Shown: positions 11,906 through 23,913 of the stretch, piece after piece
How positions within the stretch are numbered: the first letter of the stretch is position 1
Layout of the letters: each line of letters starts with the position of its first letter
Origin: Saksenaea vasiformis B4078
Taxonomy: Eukaryota > Mucoromycota > Mucoromycetes > Mucorales > Saksenaeaceae
Assembly (NCBI GenBank): GCA_000697055.1
Contig: JNDT01002409.1
Span: forward strand, 1-64,000
Direction of reading: 5' to 3'
Length of the DNA stretch: 64,000 bases
Notes under the pieces: generated by a model
What the model was told of the DNA's origin: nothing
What the model saw: only the letters and a program-made list of their open reading frames with translations
The model's database searches: none
Translations under genes and position numbers: made by a program

Positions 11906-12189
11906 GGTGAAAACGAATGAAGTGTTTGACTGCAGGGCGGCTTTCCGATTCTTTTTATTTTTTCGGGCTTTGCTGCTGTGTAACCATGAAATGCAAAAAT
12001 CGGGTAGTTTGTGCCACAGTCGGCCCTTTGTTTCCCTGGACGCATCTTCCATCGAAAATGGCAATACGATATGCCGATACACACATATCACCGACAACTA
12101 GCGCATATGTGACAAAAAGCTAGAGCATTATCGTCCAAATTAAGTGCCGCCACGATGGGGAAAAGTTGCCTAGCTGGCGAACGGCTTCT

Positions 12190-12960
12190 CACCTTATTCT
12201 AAACAAATTATGCGTCCATGAAGAGCTAAGTTTGCGCTGACAGGAATGTTACGTTTAAGTCGAATAAATTTGACGCTGGAAAGTGATGAGACTTTGCGCG
12301 GAAAAGCGGTTTATTTAGCGTTAATCCAAGGAATAGTTCGTGCATGGATGATCTGAGTTCTGTTTAGTGGTGCTCCAGTGATGAATTTCTCAGTATCCTA
12401 TAGAAAGCAGTAAAAAATTGTCTCACGATAAGGAAAATTTTCCATCCATATCTAAAGGAACGCATGAATTTCCTTTTTTTCTTTTGTTTGCCCTCTTGTC
12501 TTTTTCATAAAAACATCCCGGTAAGGATGTCAATTCTTCATTAGCTATACAGAATCATTCGTCTATCGTTTAGTCTGCATGACTCCCTGTTCATCACCAG
12601 TTAAATAACTGTCATCTCCCGTAGCATCACTTGTTTTCCACGACGGAACCTCGCCAGACGCTGCATCGTTTCAAGTCCTCTGCAACGTTTTTAACACCAG
12701 CTTGTGTCGCCAGGATAACTCCCAACCTCGCTTTCACCGGCCCAGTAAGTGAACTAGCATCAAAGTATCTTCCATTTACTAATCGTGAATGACTTTTTAC
12801 GCTGCTCCAATAAGTTATTTGTCCACTGAGGGCCAAGCTGATGTAAGTACAGTATTATTTTGTCGTCAATTCGTGAACTAATGACCGTATATTTATTTTT
12901 ATTTGATGCCAATGCTCATTCAAAATCCAGCGTTCCGCTTCACAACCCAGTGACCGCAAG
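12190..12960 (+). repeat. Dispersed repeat family, copy 1
   Basis: Shares long similarity with the copy at 35220-36093. Common blocks are GCGGTTTATTT, GAAAGCAGTAAAAA..TGTCTCACGATAAGGA, ACATCCCGGTAAGGATGTCAATT, CCTCGCCAGACG(C/T)TGCATCG(T/C)TTCAAG and ATCAAAGTATCTTCCATTTACT. The left edge (12195-12245) carries the TIR-like sequence ATGCGTCCATGAAGAGC then AAGTTTGCGCT. No conserved open frame runs through the copies, so it appears non-coding. See the finding on this family. Confidence 0.8.
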
Positions 12961-13028
12961 CTACGTACACAGACCTTGAGACACTTTTTTTCTTATGTAC
13001 AAAATGTATAAAATACGTTGTGTCCAAT

Positions 13029-14162
13029 CTATTCATCAGTCGTAGTCGTCTTGTCAATCCATTTCTCCTGAACGTCCCTGACATCTTCGTGCAATCCTGC
13101 CCTCATTGCTGTAAGCATGATTGACTCGTTCCCCTCTGTCAGTCCACCGAACACAAATCCTCCTGCTTTGTCGATAACTTGTTGCAATTTCATCATCGAT
13201 GTCTTGTCTTCAACGCACAATGTATAGAAACCGACCAATGAGAAATCTTCAATAAGCTCGCACAACGCCGCATTAAGTGATTTGAATTTTGATCCGAATG
13301 GATCGTCATTTAACGACTCGAGCAAGTATGACAGATTCATAACGTCCGTGTAATATTCCAAATTGAAGCCTGTCATCCGTAAGTACAGCAAACCCCTATA
13401 TACACTGATACATACGTAATTTTCCGTAAGATTCTATCAGATCCACCTTAGACAATACGTTGACATGAGGCAATTCGAGCTGAATCATTGTCTTGAGCGA
13501 AAGCAAGAGTACTGAGATGTATTTGGACGGATCTGTACAATAATGCGCGTCGACCATATGCACCGATACAAGCTACGAATAATAAATATGGCGGGAACCC
13601 CCTACTCTGTACAAACCCTATAATCCATCTTCGACAATTTTTCTAGTATTTCTTTTACTGCGGTGTGATGTGTGAAAAGCTCTACTTGACCAGGGAAGTC
13701 AAAAATGATATAATGGTCTATAAGGCCATACGTCAGTTATGTTTTCCAAAGACCATACGCACACAGACCTTGGATAGGTTTTAACTTCTCGACAAGCCAG
13801 TCGACATTCTTTAAAAGATACTCGAGACAAAACATGATGCCTCCATTAGGACCAAGTCCAAGCTCCTGCATTGTATCTTCCAGTGTGATGAGATCGGCAA
13901 TATTAACAGCGCATGGGTAAGGTATATGATCATTAGCAGGGTCAAGATTAACAATCGATACTTTTCTATATAATCAAAATATCAGTAACTGCAGTAATGG
14001 ACTGCTCCATTCATTACCTTCCCACTGCCGTTAAGTACTGGTACGCGCCCCAACAATAAGTCGTTTTCCCTGACCCCGGGGGACCTACAACAACCTATAT
14101 AGCCTATCGTTAGTTATAGGTTTCTCTTGACGCAATTTAATTCTTGCCTGACCGAATGGCAT
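13029..14162 (-). CDS. GPN2: GPN-loop GTPase 2
   Basis: GPN2 belongs to the GPN-loop GTPases, which act with GPN1 and GPN3 in assembly and nuclear import of RNA polymerases. Exons (complement): 14148-14162, 14018-14094, 13769-13965, 13617-13717, 13416-13572 and 13029-13369, about 295 residues. The first exon encodes just MPFGQ, and the protein continues [19 protein letters not shown] (G1/P-loop). The family-defining GPN loop is in [17 protein letters not shown]. The switch region has [12 protein letters not shown], and the base-recognition motif is SKVDLI. The C-terminal part includes [18 protein letters not shown] and [10 protein letters not shown]. The first intron is of the rare GC-AG type. 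The gene shares its upstream region with the Nudix gene at 14308. Confidence 0.96.
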
Positions 14163-14307
14163 TCTACAAGGATAATAAGAAGATCACTGCAGAAAAAGAA
14201 AAGAAGGAAAATCGCAAGTAGATATTTTCTGCCCGATCGGATAAAAACGTCACCGTCCTATATAAAAAACGACTTCACCAGTTCGATCGAGCGCTGTTCC
14301 TTCTTGA
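14163..14307. promoter_or_regulatory. Compact divergent promoter, GPN2 and Nudix gene
   Basis: Only 145 bp separate the start codons of GPN2 (minus) and the diphosphoinositol phosphohydrolase gene (plus), so both promoters must overlap here. The stretch contains an AGAAAAAGAAAAGAAGG purine tract (14191-14207) and CCTATATAAAAAACG near 14257, a TATA-like site about 45 bp upstream of the plus-strand ATG. Confidence 0.6.
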
Positions 14308-14796
14308 ATGAACACCTACACAGATTTTCCAGCTCAAGCTCGCGTAGGCAGAGACAAGCAAGTTTACGATGGTGACAATGTACGCCAAGTTGCTGGCTGT
14401 ATAGTCATTGAACCTCGCTCGGATCGCATTCTACTGGTCACAAGCAGTAAGCATCAGGGCGTCTGGGTAATTCCCAAAGGCGGTTGGGAAAACGACGAAA
14501 CACAAGTGGAAGCTGCTGAACGCGAGACCTATGAGGAAGCTGGTGTGCGTGGAAAGGTTACTAGACTGGTCGGCAATTTTTTGGAATACGATATGTATGA
14601 CAATCCCAAAAATCGCTTTTGGATATACGAATTCCATGTGCACCGTGTGATGGACAAGTGGCCGGAAATGGCATTCCGCGAACGACAATGGTTTACCTTT
14701 GATGAAGCCATGAAGGCGTTACGCTTCAAACCTCTCCTACAAAAAGCTCTTTCGCAATCATCCCTCGCAGCCAAGCAAACAAGCGCGTCCAATTAA
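14308..14796 (+). CDS. Diphosphoinositol polyphosphate phosphohydrolase (Nudix)
   Basis: Nudix hydrolase of the DIPP/Aps1/DDP1 type, which removes beta-phosphates from diphosphoinositol polyphosphates and cleaves diadenosine polyphosphates. The single exon encodes 162 residues, the usual size for the family. After RQVAGCIVIEP come VTSSKHQGVWVIPKGG and the Nudix box GGWENDETQVEAAERETYEE followed by AG, giving all metal-binding Glu residues of GX5EX7REUXEEXGU. The C-terminal WPEMAFRERQWFTFDEA is also characteristic. The gene is intronless, unlike most neighbours, and is transcribed away from GPN2. Confidence 0.93.
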   Translation: MNTYTDFPAQARVGRDKQVYDGDNVRQVAGCIVIEPRSDRILLVTSSKHQGVWVIPKGGWENDETQVEAAERETYEEAGVRGKVTRLVGNFLEYDMYDNPKNRFWIYEFHVHRVMDKWPEMAFRERQWFTFDEAMKALRFKPLLQKALSQSSLAAKQTSASN

Positions 14797-16810
14797 TCAA
14801 TCAATGATCCTCCGTCCCAAACAAACTTATTTATTCTTTTCCTTTTTCTCGATTACAAGTTCTTTATTCTCGTCAATTCTTTCTTGATTAGACTGGCACC
14901 CTTAACAATGGCTCGCACAAACTGGACCAATGGCAAATACAGCTTGGATACCAGCTATTTCTTCACAAATGTTTAACTGTTAAACGCAATTTCGTGCTAG
15001 GCATCCAGCATTATCGAGATCGTACAAGATATAAGCGATTCATATCTCATAATGATTATCCGTCATTGCGAGACAGTTTCTTTACATCCTCTGGATCATA
15101 TGGCGATTGAAGCACTGATTTTGAATTCATCACGTACGATTAGCAACTTAAAATTCAGTCTACGAGCCATTTTGCAGAGCGCCATGTCATTTCATTGGAA
15201 TGAATCAGTTTTCTCCTAATAGGCGTAACGATAGATATACCGTATCAGTGATACCAAGCCAACTTTAACCGTTAACTAAGTTGGCAAAGTTTGATTTTTT
15301 TGATTTACTTAAGCACGTGCTGCAAATGCAGCGAAAGCCCGATGGTTTCTACCCTTAAGGGGTGAGGCTTCCGAAACTGTTGTAATAATTGAGAAGAAAG
15401 CTGAAATCCTCTCTGCTATTTTTGGAGGAAGTGTTATGCAAAGGTTGAAATAGTGGAAAGTTGAGAAAGGATGAGACTATTCGGGGACCACGTTATCTAC
15501 CTGTTTCCTCGGCATTCTTGTCCATGTGGTAGACAAAAGGACAATGTCAAGAACAAAGAGCGATTACACGTAAGTCAATCGGACATAGAGGGTAAGTGTA
15601 TCGTACCAGCGAACGTTTGGTATTTTGATCTATGTTCTTCTGCTCGATCTGCTCGCCACACTCTTTTCACTACTATGGTTTTACTTGCCATCATGCTAAC
15701 GCTTTCTTTATCCTTTTCTTTGGATCCCGACGAACTATACATTCTGTTGTTGAGCAAGCGCTCTTTCCAACTGCGCGCCCTCAATGATTGTTCGATTTCC
15801 TTAAAATTTAGAGATCTTGGGACAGCAAAACGATATGGAATCAGGAGTCAGTCTTGTTTCCAGTGTGTACTGACTATGGTTTATACATAGGAGAGCGCAA
15901 TCAAAGAGATTAAGAAGAAGATTCATCCTGGATTCCAAACTTCACATTATCAGAGAAATTGCCATGTTCGGCAACATCCGAGGAACTGTTACGCCCTTGC
16001 GGCTAAGCTTCCCAAAGTACGTATTAAGAAGCACAGGAATCAAGTTAAATGTATCACGTGTAGATCATAGGGCAGAAGGAGAACAGGATGATCATGTGCG
16101 CAAGATTCACATTACTGATGCATTCAAAGGGCATGGACGCGAGGTAGGTCCAATTCAAGGCATCGTCTCTGACGATAGAAGCATCCAGAGGAGTCGTAGG
16201 AAAAATATTTAACCTCAAAGTAATGAGCTCAAGCAAACGTTTATCCTCAGCGACACCGATGACTACGACGACCTCAGACTGTATTGAATGGTAGATCGCT
16301 TAAGAGCGTAACAAGCTTGGTCAGGGACTCTTTTCAAGTCACACGTTACACGATCCTCAAACTGCCCTAAGTCCATATTAAACTTTACCTTTCTGTGTGA
16401 CACTCGCTATTAGGATCCGGTTCCGAATATCGATCACGGACCATAACGTAAGGCTACAGTAATCATATCTAAGAATAGATCATGAGGCAAGATATATTCT
16501 CCGGGACAGTAGCTGAGAATGTCAAGAACGTAACATCTTGCAGAATCGTGATTGCAACACAAGCAAGACAATAAATTCATAATAGAATATAGTAGCAGAT
16601 GATAGTGAACAACTGCGAACTTTGTAATACTCAAATGACTAGTACCGGCACAGATACCAGGTAAAAGGCGAATCGATTACGTAGTCAAGTACGATTTATT
16701 GTTATTTATCAAAATTACTATTCCACTGCGACGGCTCAACTAAGCGAAGCCAGTCGAAAGACACTGAGTTTGTTTATAGTCATACACTGCGATCAAAGTA
16801 CAGGTCATCT
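14797..16810. other. Intergenic tract without a supported gene
   Basis: Open frames at 15471-15890 (+), 15575-15784 (-) and 15964-16212 (+) show no motif, conserved start context or splice structure. The frame at 15964 is interrupted and unlike any family I know. Nothing else was recognised. Confidence 0.5.
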
Positions 16811-17559
16811 CTAATAGATATCATCTTTACTCTTTTTACGATGGATACACTCATCTCCGAGTGCAATGAGGTTGTCATTCTCCGAAGGTGGAATGGTATG
16901 AGGCGCGCTACCGGTCTTGTATAACTTGTAAGGATCCTGGATGATCATAAAAGGAACGGACTCGTACACACAGTGCGTCGTGGTACCCTAAAATTTCGGT
17001 TATTACATAAAACGTTTCTGTAAAGCAAGCTTACCGGATAATTAACCATGATTCTGTAATGGTAAAGACCAGTGATGTCTTCGACATTAAGTGGGAACAT
17101 TGCGGATCCTTCATATCCGTCTTGATAGATAGCTTTCGAGTTCCATGTAAGAAAAACAGACATACTGACAATAACACAGCAACTTACTGATGTTTTCACC
17201 AATCACAAATTCATTATGTTGCGTAGCGTTCAGGATGCGAATACGCGTAATAATATCTGGCTGATGAGGTATATTGCTCTCTACTTTCCACGCTACTTGC
17301 TGAATGGATCCAGCCTGGAAAGCAAGACCAGGATACGTGGGATAAGTGATTTGGAAGCCTAGGGGAATAAGAGTAAATCGACGGCGACGAATAACAGCAA
17401 CAATTGTATACCAATGCAATAATCAGGGTTGACACGCGGAGGATTATAGCCATACATCATTAATGCTTCGCCCGTTTCCGCTCTACGGACATGTGTTGGA
17501 CGGGCAGATGCTGATAAGGCACATAGTGCAAGAAATAGAATGACCTGTGCTGCTTTCAT
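16811..17559 (-). CDS. Secreted Kre9/Knh1-like cell-wall protein
   Basis: A small secreted protein of about 197 residues, probably acting at the cell wall. Exons (complement): 17412-17559, 17188-17358, 17035-17132 and 16811-16987, all in consistent phase. It starts with a signal peptide ([19 protein letters not shown]) and a likely basic processing site (VRRAE). The central domain has the layout of the Ser-Thr-rich Kre9/Knh1 N-terminal family: [34 protein letters not shown] and [20 protein letters not shown], a beta-sandwich-like pattern. Two N-glycosylation sequons (NAT, NIT) are present. There is no GPI signal; the tail ends in KKSKDDIY. An in-frame upstream ATG at 17631 would mask the signal peptide and is rejected. 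Gene call is firm; family assignment is moderate. Confidence 0.72.
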
Positions 17560-17613
17560 GTTACCGCTTGCTAGGGTCGTTTTTCCCTGTTTTTGCGTTG
17601 TCCATCCATCTGC

Positions 17614-17621
17614 TTTTATAT
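17614..17621 (-). promoter_or_regulatory. TATA box of the Kre9-like gene
   Basis: TATAAAAG on the minus strand, 55 bp upstream of the chosen ATG at 17559. Its position supports that start over the ATG at 17631. Confidence 0.6.
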
Positions 17622-20600
17622 TCGATTGCATTCACAACGAATAAACAAAAATATACATTCTCATTTCTAACTGTAGTGTGATATGCAACGTGCTTCTCTA
17701 TACTTTATTTTTCTACTTTTCACCCAGCTACATTTTAACCGGAATCCTTTGACTCCTACATACCACCACCTTCGCTTGATCTATCACAGATCTTGCACGA
17801 CCAATTATGAGTACGGTTAAAAAAGAACTTTCATTTTTGGGCTTTGTTGCCAAGTTACATTAAAAATAGAACTCTACGCGCAGTTCCTTGCCATTGGTAA
17901 TAGTTTTTGAAACTCTTTGCTTCAAAATAGCAGCTGTTCTAATACAAGCTGCATCGTTTTAGTTGCTTGTTGCACGACGCAGCGATCCTACTTGTTGCAA
18001 ACATGATTTCCACAACCCCGGGCTCTCTGTGGCTAACCTCATTGAACAATCAAGTAGCCAAAATAAGGATTTTCTGTAATCAATAGGTAATGCCTCTAGT
18101 TGATTTCTCTTGAAACTTGACGTTGGCCAAACTGTGACAGATCGCCATCTATTTCAATCGCCTTTGCAAAGATATACGTTTATCTACTTCAGGAACGATT
18201 TGTGGAGACTACCTCCGTATTTGTCCTACCTGGTAACGGTTCGAATACATGCTACTGTGGTACTATGCTGTACTGCAGACGGCATGCTTTTCGAGGATTG
18301 CATCCGTCTTGCTCCTCGAAGATTGATGATACATCGCAACGTGTTACCTACAGTCTGCGTGCTTACTGACAGATCATTGCTGTAGCTACTCCTTAATTTG
18401 GCTGCTAAACAGGGTCAAATGATGCGATCATCATAAGACACCAGCACTTGCATGCAGGTCCAGCCATTCAACGGGATGGAAGAGCATCCCCACATCATAT
18501 AGAAGACTTGTGAGCCGCACAGCTAGGGCGAGCCTTCAACGGAACAATGGACAAGAAGTTTTGCTAAGGCCCCTTTCACCAGAAGAAAAGGCATACCTCT
18601 TTAAGACTGTACTATGATTAACACCATCTTGTTCAAGAAAAGGGCTTAAAACCAATTGTTGTTGTCTATCCTGATCTGGTGACGAAGGTCTCCTGTAATG
18701 GCTGATTGTTATTATTTTTAGGCTATCGAAATAAGGTAGCTCACCTGGTCGCTGTTTTTGTTTTAATGAATTTATGTTTTGCACTTGTTACAAATAGTAA
18801 TGCACTGATCCGCATTATACAAACTCCAAAATGTGCATTATAGCGTCCCATTCATTGTTATTAGTTTTTCAGACCGGTGCGCATTCGATTAAATGTTACT
18901 GAACAACACTATGGAAATCCGTACTACTCGATTCCATGTACGATTGTCGTTCGCATTTTTCTGTTTCTAACGTTGTTGTCACTGAAAAAGGGAGAGGGGT
19001 TATTATTGTAAGCAAAGAAAATGCGCGGATCATGTAAAATTAGTTTAGACCAGCAAAATAGTCAGAGGACCTGACTTGGCCAAAATCAAGATACGTGGCT
19101 GAAAGCCTCTAACCGACGAATCCTTGCGTATTCCAGGTATGTATCTAGAGGTATTCCCTTTGAAAATCTTGGGCATAATATCAACCCCGGATAGTACACA
19201 ATATCTTATCTGTAAAATGCTATTCTGTTTTTTACTTGTTTCTTTTTTTACGATGATCATGCGTGATCTTGTAACGTCTGCTTCCATAATATGTTTCGTA
19301 AAAATCAATATCAATAATTTATTGTATTCTTTGCGATATGTGAGTTATAGCGGGAATTCCGTGCCTTCCAACCGATACATAACACATTAAAGGGATTCCG
19401 TTACAATCACCTTAGTGAAACCTGATGCGCCACTGTCGTTGTTTTTCTGTTTTTTTTTTTTTTTTTTTTTCCCACTGGCCGTTTTGGTACTATGAATGTC
19501 TGAGTAAGTTTAAGTAATAACATCCATATGATCGACGTTTCGCTACTGCTAGGCGCTTGCTTTCAAGTCAACTTTTTATCCATTCGGGAGAGTTCATATG
19601 CAGGACGTAGCTCATTTTACGTCCTTTTGCAGAAGTACAGTGTGCTTTGATTCTCCTACAGGCAAGATCCGTCCTAACAACAACGTTTTCTCCGCAGTAT
19701 GCATAAAAGCCTTTTTCTTCTTCGAAACAACATTCTTGCAAAAGCCGGGTGTTCTACAAGTATTTAACTTACCACCACACTTGTTTGTTGTCAATGATTA
19801 GATAATTATATGGCACTTCTGATTAGCTTTCAGTTTAAATAACTATATCAAGTTTCCTGTTTATCTAGTGCGAGCAGCTGGTTGATCTGTTTTAATTTCA
19901 TCAACACACCCCTGTGGAACACCTGCATACCTCGTCTGGATCTCAATTGTTGGCAAGCCCACAGAAGATCACCTTACATATAGATGTGTTAAACAAAGCC
20001 TCATCAAATCATCAAATGATCCATATTCAGGTACAAAAATTAGGTCATCAGAGATTCTGATCATGTCCGTACCTATATTTAAGTATATGATGTCTTCTGT
20101 CTGTTATCTAAGATATATAATTGAAGCAAGGGAATGGCTGACGCATTGTGGCTGATCTACAGTATGATTGAGTGACGGAAATAGTTCTCCATGCACACTG
20201 TCCTTAATTTTAGCTTAACATTCTGCAATGAAAAGGCGAATATAACGAAAAGATAATGTCACTTGCAAAGAGACCTTTTCCGTTAAGACATCAACGCGAT
20301 TCACGTTTTCCATGTCCGCCGAGTCATCGTACTCTCGACGGCTTCGTCCCTTTGTCATGGAGTACCTATAACATGACAAATACCTTTGACGCCGACTCTA
20401 CTACCTGGCTTGTTCTCTCAGAAACTTCGTCCTTGTTGTGATGCAGTTCTGTAAAGTGACAGATACTTTTGATGGTAACGCCGGAAACTTGATAATGGAG
20501 GATGGTCTTGTGTCTCGGAACGTCCGAATGTTGGGTTTCGCGCATCATTCCTTTCAAAAGACCTTTTATTAATAAAATAATTGCTTCCCCTTTAGAAACG

Positions 20601-20808
20601 TTTTACTATCGTATAGCAGCGATCATTTCGATCAACCATATTTCTTCGAACACTGGCGGCTGCTCAAACATTGCATATTTATTCTTCATCTTTCGAATCG
20701 GAAAACGATTCATATTTACAAAATTTCTGTACATCACTCTTGATGGAGATCTTTCCTCAGTTTTCGGAGATAATTCTTCAGTTTACCCCGTGTAGCAATG
20801 GAGATTCG
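17622..20808. other. Long intergenic tract without a supported gene
   Basis: No intact gene was found. Around 18500-18615 (+), one frame preceded by an acceptor-like CATCATATAG reads RRLVSRTARASLQ and RPLSPEEKAYLFKTVL before a stop, so it may be an exon relic. A T-tract lies at 19450-19470. The rest shows only short, overlapping frames. Confidence 0.45.
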
Positions 20809-21430
20809 CTAGATCCAATCCACAGGCGAACTACAACGACCTTTTGTTTCTTCTATCTCTCGTCTATTTTCAGGTTTTGCACTGTTATCAAGGCCTTGAA
20901 TTAAAAGGGAAGGCACTGTATCACGGATGTGCTTTAACGTGGCCCAGGTATCTTTTCCACCAACGATCGATTGATCTGCAGTTGGCTCATCTAGCACTAC
21001 TCCACCTTCTACCTCCGGACTGCAAGTGCCTTGCCGGGTGGGATGATAGTCATCTGTAACATCAGATTGGCAATTGTCCTCTTTGAAATTCAATGCTGGT
21101 TTGTCATTGTAGTCCGGCTGTCCTGTTTTTATGGCCTTGACTGCCTAGTACACAGAATCCACTGCTGTTCGAACAAGTTTGTCCTTTAGCTCCTCCAACG
21201 CCTCTTCAATGGCATTGTTGTCTTTTCTCCGCCAAATCTCTTTCCTAATAAGCTCCCGAAGCCGATAAGCGAGGCTGTTCTTTAAACAAAGGAAATGTCT
21301 GATCCTCTGTACTGGTGAAGTCTCCTCGTTTTCGTTTGCTATCAGATACCGATGTTCTGAAAGTCGGCACTGGAACTCCACCAGGTGATGTAGCAAGACT
21401 TTGAATTGCATTTCGACGTCCTTTTGGCAT
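20809..21430 (-). pseudogene. Unidentified coding region, interrupted
   Basis: Three stretches of good coding character lie in order on the minus strand but not in one frame. From ATG at 21430: MPKGRRNAIQSLATSPGG and SVSDSKRKRGDF, ending at a stop at 21245. From about 21290 in the next frame: SLAYRLRELIRKEIWRRK and EEALEELKDKLVRT, ending at TAG 21145-21147. The same frame then continues past that stop with AVKAIKTGQPDYNDKPAL and SIVGGKDTWATLKHIRDT to a stop at 20809. The bases before the TAG (CTGTGTACTAG) look like a splice acceptor. An intron from about 21349 (GTATCT) to 21145 would join the first and third parts in phase but discard the second. I do not recognise the family. It is either a gene with unresolved introns or a decayed one. 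Confidence 0.35.
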
Positions 21431-21724
21431 TAAGAGGTTGAGAAAAAAAAAGCAATTCATTTCTTTTATCTTTTAATATTGTTCAAAGCTTACGATGTGA
21501 GATTATGCAAATATGACATCCCGATCTATCACTTTTGTGACGCATATACGGCACCAGGTGCTGCGTGAACATTCCCAGTTGATCGTTATTCGGCAGCTTC
21601 CTACGCTGCATTACGTTGACAGCTACGATGGAAGGGATGCCATGAGGAGGCGATGATATGGTGAGGAAGTTGAAAAGTGTATTGCCATAACCGCGTAGTA
21701 AACAGCTGATGAAAGAAGTGTAAC

Positions 21725-22140
21725 CTGTTTATTGAACGGGTTTTTATGCTATTCTGTATAAACTTTGCGTGCTTGAAGAGCAAATTTTGTACTGAGGAAG
21801 AAATACATTAGTACGTACATGGTCAACAAAGTAGGTGGACGCGAAATTTATTCGAGCAGCATGAAAATTTGCTCCTGGTTAGTAAATGGAATAGTATTTG
21901 GATGCTACCTTTGGTTATTCACGGAGGGTACTCCTACGCGTTTGTGGGCGCCGCACGCTGCACCGTAATAGGTGAAGGTAGAAGATGAGGAGGGCATGAC
22001 ATGAAGCCAGTTGAGAGTTTGGTGACTATGGTAAACCTAAAGAATACGTCAAAAGACACGAGTGATCCTGGATGTATGGCCAGTCCCAGTACGCGCTTCA
22101 AAGAAATCAGAGCTGAAGAAATAATAGGATTCATGCGTCC
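21725..22140 (-). repeat. Dispersed repeat family, partial copy
   Basis: Positions 21725-21790 match the terminal sequence of the family (CTGTTTATTGAACG, TATGCTATTCTGTATAAACT, GCTTGAAGAGC). About 50 bp further, GGACGCGAAATTTATTCGAGC at 21838-21858 is the complement of the right end of the 35220-36093 copy, followed by a TTTACTAACC-type match. The rest is diverged. Confidence 0.65.
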
Positions 22141-22208
22141 TTTTGTTATTTAGAGCGCTCCAGTTGGTTTGTTGAGGAAAATATTACAATGAACCAGCGA
22201 AGACTAGA

Positions 22209-22334
22209 GAAAGTCGGTTCCTTATTGATTACTTTTCCCGAAGTAAGAAATAGTCCATCAGGGGCATGTACCACCCCAGTTCCTGATGGACTACCTTTTA
22301 CTTCGGAAAAGTAGTCAACCAAGAACCGAGTTTC
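22209..22334. repeat. Long near-perfect palindrome (hairpin)
   Basis: The left arm (22209-22262, CGGTTCCTTATTGATTACTT then TTCCCGAAGTAAGAAATAGT and CCATCAGG) pairs with the right arm (22282-22334, CCTGATGGACTACC then TTTTACTTCGGAAAAGTAGT and CAACCAAGAACCG). The arms are about 50-55 bp with few mismatches. The 19-bp spacer contains a GGGG..CCCC mini-stem. It lies next to a partial copy of the dispersed repeat and inside a region with broken coding potential, so it may be a foldback element or a miniature transposon. Confidence 0.8.
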
Positions 22335-23889
22335 CCGTAGCGTGAACACAACTTTGAGTTGATATAAGAAGCATATATTTCGCTACGCAAAAGCTGATAT
22401 TCCTCAGCGTAGATTCGGTATGCTGTCAATGCGAAGTAATACTTAGATGGCGTAACCTTATCCAAAATCCTAAGTGGTTCCATGTCAAGTTCCTTGCTGC
22501 GCATGATCGCGACGCTGTAGATCTCTGAATGAATGGAAACGTATTTCATCCAAGCCCTTCCACATTGGGTGGCTGCACGAAATGAGCAGTGTTAACGGAA
22601 GGCGTCGCAGATTGCCATGAAGGTTCAACTACCACCAGCTGAGCTCCTCATCAGATTCTAAAATCCACGCGCTTCTGTTGCTACGCGAAACGTAGGTTAT
22701 AGACAGACATCGAATGTTCGTAAACCTTCGAAAAAGTTGGGTGCCACAACATGGTTTAGCAATATACGCAAGGTAGTCCAACCAATATTCAAAGGAGACG
22801 CAAAGCAGATTCGATCAACCGCGGTATCACTTTTTGTGTCTGAATATCATTTCCTGTAGTTTCGGCGACGTCTCTCAGCTCAATTCTAGTATTGGTAATA
22901 GGACGACAACGTCGGTCTTTGGCACAGGCACCGCTTTCATGCTACCCCGAGACAAGCATAATGCACACTGACTTGTCTTTTGGGCTGAACGCTCAGTTGT
23001 GCAAAGCGAAACGCTGCTGATACAGCCGTCTGCCTGTTTCCGGGGGAACCCACGGAAAACTCCAAGATTGTAAACTCCACCTCAGGCCGTCAGAACCACG
23101 CTGATAAAGGGAGAGAGAGTGGAAAAAGAAGCGGTGGCGGTTTCAAATTCCAGGCCAATGAAAAGGCGCGAAGGTTCAATTTGTCAAGCGAATGAGAATG
23201 TCCAAGGCTCCGTTGGCTTTTGGATTTCCAGGCGGACCAAAAGGGTGAAAAGCCGTTTGGATCAGGACACCATTTGTATGTAAAGGAAGAGTCAACAGCC
23301 GGGCTCCCTGGCCAACGGCTTGCCAGCTGATTGTAAAGCGCGGTTGCAGCTTCAGGATCAGGTTTGTAAACGGCAACCGCAGAGTAAAACAAATGTGAAA
23401 GTCAACAATTTTGCTGCAAGGTCATCTCTCTTTCTCTCTCTTGGTGCTTATATATCATTTGTAGCGGCTTTTTACTTTAAAGATAAAAACAAAGCAGGAA
23501 AGCCAAAGCAAAAGAACCGCTTCAAGATAACCATGAGTGGTTAGTATGAAGCACGTAAGACGTATATTTTATGGACCACCCTTATACACAGACATTGGAC
23601 AAATTAGCGCTGTTAGCAACCAACATCACGAATATGTGTCCCTGGATCCCCAGTTTGTCGTCGCTACACACAAAATTGGCATGCTTTTAGGTCTATTGTT
23701 ATTCGCTGGATATCTATATGATAATATGGGTTGTCTCGAAGGACGTGCGCATTCTAACCAGCAAAAGAGATCCAAGATGACAATTCGAGATTCGAGATTC
23801 GGGCGCCGATGATATCTTAGAGGACAATTGATCTTCAATAACGATAGTTTGCTGCATAAGACAAAAGCCTTTTAAATAACGCCAGCCAG
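22335..23889. other. Intergenic tract with coding debris
   Basis: On the minus strand between about 22610 and 22350, one frame reads SFRAATQCGRAWMKYVSIHS, EIYSVAIMRSKELDMEPLRI and FALTAYRIYAEEYQLLRSEI before running into the palindrome. It looks like a once-coding segment cut by the palindrome. Frames at 23320-23544 and 23537-23812 (+) contain short hydrophobic stretches (LFLSLGAYISFVAAFYF; KIGMLLGLLLFAGYLY) but no motif. Confidence 0.4.
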
Positions 23890-23913
23890 CCAACAACAGA
23901 CGTAACGCCTCAA

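Noticed and set aside
11874..12123. Plus-strand frames opposite the Pil1 first exon
   Set aside because: Antisense shadows of the conserved exon and its possible leader.
12627..12836. A 69-codon minus-strand frame
   Set aside because: Lies entirely inside copy 1 of the dispersed repeat and is not conserved in the other copies.
15471..15890. A 139-codon frame on the plus strand
   Set aside because: No homology signal, mixed composition, and overlapped by an equally plausible minus-strand frame; neither supported.
17559..17631. Upstream ATG extending the Kre9-like protein by 24 residues
   Set aside because: It would bury the signal peptide and lies across the TATA box at 17614-17621.
18230..18255. 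GGTTCGAATAC, resembling a tRNA T-loop
   Set aside because: No matching acceptor stem, anticodon arm or D-loop in the surrounding 90 bp.
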